Source: Symbiodinium natans
Taxonomy: Eukaryota > Sar > Dinophyceae > Suessiales > Symbiodiniaceae
Length of the DNA stretch: 64,000 nt
Direction of reading: 5' to 3'
NCBI GenBank assembly: GCA_905221605.1
Contig: CAJNDS010000542.1
Span: forward strand, 1-64,000
Shown: positions 55,201-64,000 of the stretch, one piece after another
Position numbering within the stretch: the stretch's first letter is position 1
Layout of the letters: each line of letters starts with the position of its first letter
Notes under the pieces: model-generated
What the model saw: the letters and a program-made list of their open reading frames with translations, nothing else
The model's database searches: none
What the model was told of the DNA's origin: nothing
Position numbers and translations under genes: made by a program

Positions 55201-56785
55201 GATGCCGAGGAACATTGTTTCCGTGACAAATTCGAAGCTGAGGAACTGTCCGGTTTGCACCTACCTCCTGGGCGACATGGGCTTTCCCCCGGACTCGATG
55301 GAAGGTCGGAGCTATGGTGTCCCATACCTTGAGACCCAACTTGTTCCTCTTCTTTTAATAGATTCGACATAAACGTGCCTTAGTTTCGAATACAAGGTTG
55401 TTCGCATTGAGCGTGGTATGACCTGGTTTTCTGCTTTCGGGAAATTTCCTCTGCATATCTACCTTGGACACATGTCTGTGCTAAGCAGGCTCATGCCTAG
55501 CCATTCCCAGGAAAGCTTACATCCCACAACTCTGAAGGCCTGAACGCAGAAGCAGCATTGTTAGGCCGAGTTAAAGCTCAAAATACCTCTCAGGCCCGCT
55601 TATCCGATTCAGCTGGGATTTCAGACCGAAAACCTTCAATCGAGGCTTCATGAGCTCGTCCCAAAAATGCAGGAAGAAAGAGAATGCCCCAAACCCTGAA
55701 CCCCCTATGCCGGCAAGCAGGCTGGTCTCTGCATTCGTGGAGAGCCAGAGAGTGCACCAGCTTTTGCCACATTTTCCTGCAAATATTCGCAGCGGTGCAG
55801 TTGTTCTCGAAGCCTGCATGAAAGTTAGAACCGGAACGTGCTCGGTATTCGAGTAGATTTTGTGTGTGGTTCAGATGATGTTACGACTTTTCCAGTTTCC
55901 CTTGTGGGAATACACATTAAAACAGATCAAAGTTCGTGATCACCACGTCGAGCTGTAACTGCCTCTTCCTGGTCCTTGTCATCATTAAGAAAATGTCGCT
56001 ATCGCCGGGATCGCTACCGTCGTTGCCATGGTACTCTCTTTCGCCATCACAACCACCATGATCCTCACCACCACCACCAGCACCACCTCCAGCACCAGCC
56101 CTTGTTGCTGATGCCGTCGACATCAACATCATTGCAGGCAGTGAGCTTACACAGTTAATATTGTGTCGGACACTGCTCGAGGTTCAACGGTGCCATGCAA
56201 CTACTTGCGTGTATAGCCTGGTGTTGGCGAGTTTGGCAGACATCACCAAGGACAGTGTGGACTCTTGGGGCGATATATCTCAAAGACCATCATCGGTGCA
56301 TGGCTGCTTTGATGTTGACCCCCATCCTGGTCGTCCTGGCGGTGGGGCTATTCTACTATCCGTTCCGGCTCAGTTTGGAACTGTCGGTTGACGGCAACTT
56401 TCTGCCGCCTCTGGCAGCGGTGTCTCGTCAGGTTCAGTTAAAGATCCTGGGACCGCACGGGGTTTCCTAGGTCACAGGCCCCAGCAGTTTCACCTCAGAA
56501 GTGCTTGGACAGTTGACTATAGTGTAGTGCAGCGTAGTATAGTATAGTGAAATATAGGCCATTACAGTATAATGAGTCAATTATCGTATAGTATACTATA
56601 ACATTGTATAGCACTGGTCATCTAGGCGAGGCGACACCTGCTGCGCACATGCACTTGCAAGAGGAAAGTGAGTTGACGTTGCCCTGCAGGTCGTTCTCGA
56701 GGCTCTTGTCCTTGTCGCATTGAGCTACACGCGCCGATGCTGGGCTGTTATTCATGACCTTGCTCCTCAGGATAATTCATGTTGA
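52247..56785 (+). CDS. Multi-exon membrane protein of a dinoflagellate-type family
   Basis: Five exons join in phase: 53618-53727, 54221-54575, 54655-54912, 56240-56431 and 56690-56785 (TGA), giving 336 residues. A further exon starting at 52247 ([17 protein letters not shown]) belongs upstream; its 3' end is unresolved. Key segments are [29 protein letters not shown] with the tryptophan codon split TG/G between exons, and [11 protein letters not shown]. Hydrophobic segments near [48 protein letters not shown] and [13 protein letters not shown] suggest at least four membrane spans. Donors are GT except GC at 54913. Each acceptor whose exon starts with G fits AG/G. The FLD-(R/K)-CI-Q plus VLWS..YF.RLWC pattern recalls, from memory, a large dinoflagellate membrane-protein family of unknown function. 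The N-terminus is missing. Confidence 0.75.
52662..52780. repeat. 9-bp tandem repeat inside an intron
   Basis: About 13 copies of TATGCAATG. The 9-bp period keeps frames open on both strands, producing false repeat proteins (Met-Tyr-Ala or His-Thr-Leu). It lies in the large intron between 52.3 and 53.6 kb of the membrane-protein gene. Confidence 0.95.
52781..53130. repeat. TATG/TGAATGTA microsatellites inside the same intron
   Basis: Runs of GTAATGTAT, GCATGCATGCATGC (52,915-52,945), TATG and GAATGTAT (53,025-53,105). They appear to have arisen by stepwise mutation of one ATGT-type motif. The GCATGC run is self-complementary. Confidence 0.93.
55145..55172. repeat. Short telomere-like run in an intron
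   Basis: GGGTTTAGGGG and AGGGTTTAGGG, two to three TTTAGGG-like units. Confidence 0.6.
56515..56610. repeat. TAGTATAG-type low-complexity repeat
   Basis: Repeated AGTATAGTATAGTG and GTATAGTATACTATA motifs in the last intron of the membrane-protein gene, including the palindrome TATAGTATACTATA. Confidence 0.75.
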
Positions 56786-57064
56786 GACCCGCTCCGGCCA
56801 CTTCCCACAACTTACATGGGTTGTTGTTGTGGGCCGGGCTGATGCTAGCATGGTAATCCTTCAGTGCAAGTCATGATACCAAACTAGCAGCCAGGCTTTC
56901 CACTGCATGTGCTGCGTCCTGAAACGAAGAAGGGGTGGGTTTTCAAGGGCGGGCTTTACCACCTGGTCATACATAGATGCTTCAGTCGCGAGCTGCTTGG
57001 GGGGCCCCCCTTGTGCGAGAACAACCTGGCAAACAGATGCTGTGGTGCAGTCGCAGGGAGTTGG
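56786..57064. other. 3' flank of the membrane-protein gene
   Basis: No coding feature recognised between the TGA at 56,783-56,785 and the telomeric repeat array. No obvious polyadenylation motif could be chosen with confidence. Confidence 0.5.
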
Positions 57065-57421
57065 AGTTGCATAACCCTAACTAAACCCTAAACCCTAAAC
57101 CCTAAACCCTAAACCCTAAACCCTAAACCCTAAACCCTAAGCCCTAAACCCTAAACCCTAAACCCTAAACCCTAAACCCTAAACCCTAAACCCTAAACCC
57201 TGAACCCTGAACCCTGAACCCTGAACCCTGAACCCTGAACCCTGAACCCTGAACCCTGAACCCTGAACCCTGACCCTGAACCCTAAACCCTAAACCCTAA
57301 ACCCTAAACCCTAAACCCTAAACCCTAAACCCTAAACCCTAAACCCTAAACCCTAAACCCTAAACCCTAAACCCGAACTAAACCCTATAAGCCCTAAGTC
57401 ATCCTAAACGGGCTCCGAGAG
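57065..57421. repeat. Long interstitial telomeric array with a CCCTGAA block
   Basis: About 110 bp of CCCTAAA units (one CCCTAAG), then about 90 bp of CCCTGAA units ending in one shortened CCCTGA, then about 90 bp of CCCTAAA again, ending in degenerate units. The C-rich strand is plus. Sharp borders between canonical and variant blocks show local amplification of a single mutated unit. Confidence 0.97.
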
Positions 57422-60400
57422 CTGCACGGAAAGCCCATCCTAAGCGCAGCTGTGTTTTCAAAGCCAAAGCCCATGTAATCATGGCTGTCAGAATGCTTTG
57501 AGATGCCTTGAGGGTTTTCAGGGTTTAGGGTTTTTTTGGGGTTCGGGCTTTTAGCGATACAGGGTTTCCTGTGTTCATGTGGTTTCATGTACTGAACTGC
57601 GCTCTCCGACTTCTGCTTTGCAAGCTCACTGCTGGTGGGTTGACCCGAAACCCCAGCCATAGGGCCATACTACGATCCCAAGCCGAGCCTGAACCGTGGA
57701 AAACACTAGAGCCGCAAACTGAAACTCGAACCATAACCAAAACTAACCCATTATAGCCCAATATAACCCAATATAACCCTATGTATAACCCAATACGTAA
57801 CCCAAACCATCACCCAATATATAACCCAAACCATAACCCAAGAGACCTTGAGCCGTAAGGATTGGCCACGGCCTCGTTCACCCGAACGGCACTGGAGAGC
57901 GCACTGGAGCTTCAGAACTGGCAGAGTCTCAAGGAGCTGAGCCTGAGGTCATCGGAGTCGGGGCAGGCCCCCGTTTGGGATGCAGATGATCCTTTAAACG
58001 AGTTGAACTCAGCACATCTGAATGTCAGAGTGCTTCTTGGCATTCTTGGCCGTCCCGGTCTGTATGTTGTCTGTAGAACGAGAATATGCCGCGTACCATG
58101 TGCGCAAGCAGGGCAGTTTGGGCTTCTAGCTGTGAGGATGTCGACCTACTATCTACACCTCACATAGCCGTTTGTCAGTCCGTGTCAACAAACAAAAACG
58201 ACACTCCCCGACAGGACGTTCCACCGAGCATAGTGAACCATGACGACGTCTTCAGCATTTGAGCGAGGGCGGCATGCTTTCACCTCTTTAGGAGCTTTTG
58301 GAGTCGTGAATAACGTCACGTACACTCCGCAGAAAACAGGAGCTCGGAGCTGGTGCAGGACAGTGTCTTAGGCCGTGGGGCTTGAGGTCATAGCTCCATG
58401 GCAAACTTGCGAAGGACATTTTTCAGACTCGTTCCGACTCCCCCGAACATTTTCGACTCGTTGTTTCCGACTCCCCCTGTTTGCAAGGGGCGGACCTCCC
58501 CCGGACCCCCCCCCGCCCCCGCCCCCAGTTCAAGCCGGCAAAGCTTGCTTCAAAGAATATCGCGCAATCAATAGACATTCCATCGAAACCTCGTGAGTCC
58601 GTCCTCTTCAAACCCATTGTGCATCAGTATGAGTGGGTGAACGATCAGAATTGCCACACTTCACCTTCGCAGCGTTCGAAGCAGATTAACAAACAGAAGT
58701 GCTGTCGCTCGCAGCATTTGGCGCCTGCGCCCTTCGTTTTGCAGTATTTGGAGCATATGAACTGCCTTTTTTCAGCATCTGGAGCCTATAAGCCGGCTGA
58801 AGCATTGTGTTTTTCTGCATTTGGCGCTTGTGAAAAATCAGATTTGCTGTGTTTTATAGTTTTTGCTGCGAACAGTCAGCCTGTGAACAGTCGTTTCAGA
58901 TGCTGCCTTTTAAAGGGTTTAGAACCTGCGCCGATTTTTTCATGGATGTTATTTTATTGATTGTGTGGTGTTTTTTCATATGGACTGCTTTTCATAATCC
59001 ACCCTGTTTCAAAGGTTGGGTTTTTGTTGGCTTGGCCAGCTTTTGGTGACGGCTGAATGTGGGCAATTTGGCCTTATCAACTTTTTGTGAAGCTTAAACC
59101 TTAATCCCGAAGTACTGAGGTGAGGTCCCCAACCTCAGACCTTAGACTACACAGTGCGGCATTGAATGGGCACGGGATGAATGTGTTGCATTGAGCTCGG
59201 ACAACAGATGGAAGAAAAGGTAGCTCTTGAAAAACGCATATGTAAGGACGTCCCCACATGAAGCGAACCCCCCCCCTAATTCAATCACTGACGATGTTCC
59301 CCTTGCTGCTGCTGTGTCGTTGCTCTCTTGGTTTGCACAGGATCCATGCAGTTTAAGGCTCGCAGGCACGACGCAGTCCTGCAAGGCTTTGTGACTTTCA
59401 TGCCTTGAAGGCCTCACGGAGCCACACGAAAACTCCTGCAGCCCCATGAACACGACTTGAGATCTGGCTAGGGCCCTTCTCACAAGTGTTGCAACATCTT
59501 CTTCCACGCCGCATCGCAGGGCGAAGGTACAACTTCAGCTGCTCATTTCAATACTTCTAGGGACCTGCGACCGGCTGAGCGGCATGGCCCCTGCCGCAGA
59601 TGAGGATGAGGCTCCGAGGGCCACAAGACCTGAAGCTCTCAACTCACACCCTGCAGGGTTGTGCTTCTGCTTGTTGGGTGTGGCTTTGTTTGGGGGTCTG
59701 TTTGGTGGAGAGAGACGTGCGCAGATGGCCATGGAGACGATCGGCGAGAACGATCCGCGTGTCAAGCCCCGCCCTCAGGCCAAGACGTTTTTAGAGTTCT
59801 ACAGGGTGGCAGGGCTTCGAATTCTCGCAGCCAGGCTGCAAGGTGCTCGAATATATCCGGGACCCCTACTCCTGTTCCCCAAATAAGACCGTCACAAGCC
59901 GAACAATGAGCCCTTCAGAATCCTTACTGCGGGAAAGTGGGGGCTCTGCGCAACCCTTTTTGCTTGCACCCTCTGGTTGCTTCATGTTGCCTCAGGCCCC
60001 TCAAACGCCAGAGAAGGCGAACAAGACTCGGGCTCTGAACCGCAAAAACCTTAAAGCCCTAGAACCCCGAAAGCCCGAAAGCCCTAAAGTTCCTGAAGCC
60101 CTTAATTTTCCCGAAGCCTTGAACCGGAACTCAAGACCTTCAACAGAATCCCAAGGAAGCTCCAGGAACTTGCCTGGGGCCTGCAGAGCGTGCCCCTCGG
60201 CAGAGGGAAAGTGTGGCTTAGGTTCTGGGATTCTGGGGGTCTTGTGTTTGCCCTAAAACCTAAACGGCTTTGCAAGGCTGGATTTCTTTTTCGGGGAGGA
60301 GCAGTGTGTGGAGTGCTAAGGGCTGGGTTCTGGTCAATTTGGCTTTGGGGTTTTGGGTTGGCTAGTTACCGCTTGGCCTTAGTCCATCTTAAGCCAGCAC

Positions 60401-60546
60401 CCTCCAGACCTCGCACCGCTGCATGGTCCACCCTCTCGCGCAGGGCTTTTCCCAACAACCCCTGTGGTCATTTTGGCATCGCGTTTTACGATGTACTGTA
60501 GCGTAGCTGCATGAACTCCCCAAGTATTTCGCGCCTGTGCCTCTCT

Positions 60547-60550
<4 letters not shown>
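57422..60550. other. No confident gene
   Basis: A degenerate AACCCAATATAACCC-type short repeat is at 57,735-57,840. C-runs are at about 58,500-58,530. Plus-strand frames at 57,862-58,167, 58,481-58,960 and 59,584-59,886 are open but show no known motif. The last includes a hydrophobic stretch (LCFCLLGVALFGGLFGG) that could be a membrane-protein exon. A short GGGTTTAGGG run is near 57,520. Confidence 0.45.
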
Positions 60551-60632
<82 letters not shown>

Positions 60633-60642
60633 TGTGTGTTGT
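60541..60642. repeat. Long CT/GT microsatellite
   Basis: A short CT run followed by about 37 uninterrupted GT units and, after one GG, a few more. It gives open frames of Cys-Val and Thr-His that are not genes. A C-run follows at about 60,684-60,697. Confidence 0.98.
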
Positions 60643-60894
60643 CCTTTGTCTTCTCTTTTTGGTTGCCCCCTCTTCCGCCTCCGCCCCCCCCCCCCCAGAC
60701 CCCCTTTTTCGCCGCGAATAGGGTGGTCTGGGTGGCCCTTGTTCCTGCTGGCCCTAGAATGTTTATGCCCACCTAGAACAAGGAAACGCAACCAACCGCC
60801 ACCTGTGCCCACCCCTACCCTGGGAAGCTAGCAGCAACGCGCTAGCCTCGCCAGGGAGGACGCGCCTGCCCTGAGGGCTGCAGGCATGATCCAA

Positions 60895-61145
60895 CATGGA
60901 ATAACCGCTGTGGTTTTGTTAAAACGTGGCTAAAACAACCGCTCTGGTTTTTTAAAGGCTGCTAGGACTACAGCTGTGGTTTTCTAAAACGGCGCCCTAG
61001 AACAACCGCTGTGGTCTTGCTAAGGCGCGGCTAGCAAAACCGCTCTGGTTTTTATATGGCACGACCGCTGTGGGTTTTGAAAAGGCGGCTAGAAAAACGT
61101 CTGTGGTTTTTCTAATGGCGGCCGGAACAACCTCTGTGGTGTTGT
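60895..61145. repeat. ~33-bp tandem repeat, eight copies
   Basis: CCGCTGTGGT-type cores at 60,905, 60,939, 60,971, 61,006, 61,040, 61,065, 61,098 and 61,131, usually preceded by ACAA and followed by a T-run and GGCGGCTAG-like sequence. Spacing is 32-35 bp except for one of 25 bp. Confidence 0.92.
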
Positions 61146-63231
61146 ATGTAGGGCGCAACGCACACATTACTTGACTACAGATTTGTTTTTGAATGAGGAG
61201 CAACAAGCTCAGCACTTCTCAGAGTTCTCAAAGCGTTGGTTTTCGACTCCTTTACGCTTGGATAATTTAAATCCTCATTCTCTGCTCAAATGAGGTCTGA
61301 AGCTGAGGAAGATGATTACGTCAGGCCAGCAGCTGGCTGTACTTCCACGCGTCGTGCCATCCGCCGGAGGGGTCATGGCGCAGCGTTGCTCGCACTCTGG
61401 GTTAGCCACAGAACCATGCGGGCTGTTGTCGACGTTGCAAATGGCCCCTTGCCTTGTGGATATACGATGCTGCCAATCAGATTGGACATGCGGTTGGTCT
61501 GCGCAGGGCTGCCTCCACAGTTCAACTGATCGGATGTTCTGCTGCGTGTCTCGGGGGCATTTGCGTGCGCGTCGTCACCTTCCCGGTCAAGCCCGGGCCC
61601 ATGCAAGGCCTGTCGGAAATTACTGTTGTGGTTGCTGTGGGGAGCACGGTGGCGTTGGGATTGGGAGTAACAGCGACGCGAGTGAGCCTATGGCATGGAA
61701 CTTCACGCAAATGGGTTCATGCTTTGCGTCAATCAGGTTCGGCGAGCATGGCCCATTCTTGCACGCCCAGTCTTTGTAGGATGCGCTTCAGCAATTCAGA
61801 GTGAGACTGCGCATTGTTGACCCCGGCAACGGGCAGGACCCGAGCATGTTCGACCGAGTCTATTCCCATTTGCGGACGCAAGGGTGCGGCAGATGCTGTC
61901 TGCCAGTCGGGGAACCTTGCTGTAGTGAGGCAACGAACCCCAAAGTGCTTGATGAGGTGCTCTTCTACATTCTCAGTCCCATTGAGTTCTCAGTCATGAG
62001 AGTTGCAGTGTGTGCCTCATATTATTCACTAGAAACAAACAAGTCTCCTGGCCACTGAATTCCTGTGCCCTTTAGTCCTGCCTCCAAGGAAGCAATTTTT
62101 TTGGATCTCCTGGGTGAGCTATCTTGTCGCGTAGTGGGCCTCAAGAAGCTTACCCACGGCTCTTTCGTGCCTGTTGCACACCAGCACGGCACAGCGTTGC
62201 ATAGCGTTGTCCATTGTGCAATGTGCAACGTTGTGACATGCATTCCGTTGCATTCTTCGAATGCCTGGAGAAGATAGTGCTCTGTTGCGAGGAGAAAAAC
62301 AAAACTAGGCTCGTTCTGTTTTGGTGCTTCTTTTTCAAGGAAAAGGTGGTGCCTTGAAGTTGGTGTTCTCAGTGAGCAAGTACATTGACTCCCTCTGAAG
62401 TGATTGACAAACATTGATTGATCATCGTGACATTTGCCGGAGACGGCATTTTGATTTCCCACCCGACCCGCCCTACACTGAGGTATTGCTGTCCAGTCAA
62501 CGGCTGTTTAAGCAGCTTCTGCTTCAGTTTTTGTCGGTCATCTGTGGTGACTTGTGGGTGGATGTGATTGCGGCACTTAAGTTAGATGACATACTCCTTG
62601 CAACCGAATGGTTCAGGACTTTTCTCTAAGGCAGATGACTGCGGCGCTCGTTTCGTTCGAGCCTTGGCCTTGCATGTGCTGCAGGACGCCTTTCCAAGAT
62701 AGCATAGACAGGGGAATCGACCAAGCTGTCGACCCGATGCACTTGTACACGTATGTCTTTCTCACACGTGACCTCAAAGATTGCAAACCGATGTGATCGG
62801 TACGAGCTACTGTACTGGTGTGAAAACTGCAGACTTCGAAGCGAGTGAGTGCTGTGCACCTTCTTGTTGATGGCATGTGTGAATGTCGGCCTAACTGCTG
62901 AAGCGTTGATGTACACACTTTCGTGACAAGCACGTTCCCGCGAACAATAACCCAGCGATACCCAGCGCATTTTTCGAGTGCCGTGGACTGCTTGGAATGA
63001 TTGCTAAAAGGCTTGGCTGAAGCAGTCTGCTACTCAAAAGTGCTCCAAGACACTGGAGACCAAGAGCTCCAAAGTTAACAAGAAAGTCAAGGCCGCGCGC
63101 CACTTTCAGACCTTGCTCGCTGATCCTGTTTCGTGGCCGTTGGAGTTGGCTCCCGAGTGCGTGCGGAAGTACATTCCACAGCCTTGTATGAAACCAAGCA
63201 GGTGCCCGCGTAGGACAAGTGGTCTTTTGCA

Positions 63232-63411
63232 ATGGCCATCGTGCTTCACGGCCGCCAGTCTGAGGAGCGGCGTCGGTGCTTGGCCAACGCTGTTTCCAGG
63301 GACGTGCTGGAGACACGGCTTTTGTCGGATGTGCGCTCCAATATGGCCAAGGCGAAGGGCAAGTGGACGTCGCAGCTGTTTGCAGCCTCTGGCCGCGGCG
63401 GCAGTCGATAA
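63232..63411 (+). CDS. Short ORF, 59 residues, possible terminal exon
   Basis: An ATG-initiated frame contains RQSEERRRCLANAVSRDVLE and a basic end (AKAKGKWTSQLFAASGRGGS), then TAA. The composition is that of a soluble, basic, helical protein and differs from the low-complexity frames around it. No family is recognised with any confidence; it may be the last exon of a longer gene or a fragment of a mobile-element protein. Confidence 0.3.
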   Translation: MAIVLHGRQSEERRRCLANAVSRDVLETRLLSDVRSNMAKAKGKWTSQLFAASGRGGSR

Positions 63412-63672
63412 GCCCAACTTTGGCACGGGAGCAGGGCTCAGGGCGTGTCGGCTTCAGTAGCGTAACGATTTGCGAATAAAGACGCAAAGAAACGCGCGGA
63501 CATTTCGTCTTCCAATTTGGGGCTTATGGACAAAGTTAATCGTATGATAGCGTACATCCCATGCGCTAACTTCAAGTCTTTTATTGCGCTCACGGGAAAA
63601 AGCTCAAACTGTGAGCGCAAAGACGTGCATTCACCTACTTTTGGCACGTGCAAGGGGCTTTCAGCGCGCTCT

Positions 63673-63717
63673 TTTCATGCGCTCCTTTTTTTTATCTTAC
63701 TTTTGGAGCGCGTGAAA
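63673..63717. repeat. Hairpin with 13-bp arms
   Basis: TTTCATGCGCTCC (63673-63685) pairs with GGAGCGCGTGAAA (63705-63717) with one mismatch and a T-rich loop of 19 bases. A second small stem (GCGCTCAC against GTGAGCGC) lies about 80 bp upstream. Confidence 0.8.
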
Positions 63718-64000
63718 GAATATTTAAGGGGCACCTATAAAAGAATAGTCCCAATATGGTGTGCATAAAAGCCCTAAGCCTCGCACTTCGTTTGTAAATA
63801 TACTGGGTTTTGCTCACTTCATGCTTTCACCTCTGGACTACGAGCATTGTCGTTGAAGCGTGTGCGTTTTTTTTTTTACCCATCATGGAACGGGCAAGCG
63901 AAACGTGTCAATTTGGAACGCCCCGGCTATGACATGCTACCTGACCAAAATGATGACCGGAAACTTGGTGTCAATTTGGAACGCGGACGCGTCTTAACAG

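Larger units (their letters stand above)
61146..64000. other. Mostly unassigned; possible short exons
   Basis: Plus-strand frames at 61,454-61,804 (hydrophobic core ITVVVAVGSTVALGLGV) and 62,414-62,629 (LLLQFLSVICGDLWVDVIAAL) read like protein but have no recognised family. A direct repeat GTGTCAATTTGGAACGC is at 63,907-63,923 and 63,969-63,985 near the window end. Confidence 0.4.

Noticed and set aside
60389-60831. Thr-His and Cys-Val repeat ORFs
   Set aside because: GT microsatellite read in open frames.
1-64000. tRNA, rRNA or snRNA genes
   Set aside because: Both strands were scanned by eye and no cloverleaf or conserved rRNA or snRNA block was recognised; a covariance-model search would be needed to exclude them.

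Overview
The window looks like nuclear DNA of a dinoflagellate, or a closely related alga. The signs are very low gene density, plant-type TTTAGGG/CCCTAAA repeats scattered inside the sequence, nested satellites, introns whose 3' splice site is AG followed by G, and a membrane-protein gene (52.2-56.8 kb) that I recognise from memory as a large dinoflagellate family. There is no bacterial gene organisation, no rRNA, and no tRNA that I could identify by eye. All names rest on motif reading; no database search was possible.

Layout. 1-10.9 kb: a recent segmental duplication (1-3409 repeated at 7505-10913) rich in a 132-bp satellite. Between the copies sits a pogo/CENP-B-like transposase gene that appears intact across one intron (3476-5206, minus). 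11-14 kb: a decayed plus-strand coding region made of two diverged copies of the same unknown domain, about 1.57 kb apart. 14-20.9 kb: further long ORFs of unknown function, including a 610-aa proline-rich protein and two ORFs with alpha/beta-hydrolase features. 21.5-26.5 kb: a strikingly GC-rich, compact, virus-derived block. It holds an A32-type packaging ATPase fragment, a cytosine-C5 DNA methyltransferase, an unknown plus-strand gene, and a long reading frame that runs from an N-terminal domain through a family-B DNA polymerase with an HNH nuclease insert into a superfamily-1 helicase. It is broken by frameshifts, one in-frame stop and a damaged Walker A motif. I saw no capsid gene, so this is an endogenous viral element related to polinton-like or large DNA viruses, not a complete virus.

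26.7-51.7 kb holds almost no recognisable genes but much structure: a 2.2-kb AT-rich element flanked by inverted repeats and containing a very large hairpin (37.35-39.6 kb), interstitial telomeric arrays including a head-to-head pair (40.92/41.18 kb), a foldback at 42.3-42.57 kb, and a 57-bp minisatellite at two sites. 52.2-56.8 kb: a multi-exon membrane-protein gene in which I could connect five exons in phase, with a tryptophan codon split across an intron and one probable GC donor. 57-64 kb: a 350-bp telomeric-repeat array with a variant block, a long GT microsatellite, a 33-bp tandem repeat, and mostly non-coding sequence.

The viral block is the best candidate for something undescribed, because of its fused HNH-polymerase-helicase and its tight gene overlaps. 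The segmental duplication, the inverted-repeat-flanked AT-rich element and the head-to-head telomeric arrays are the most informative genome-structure signals.
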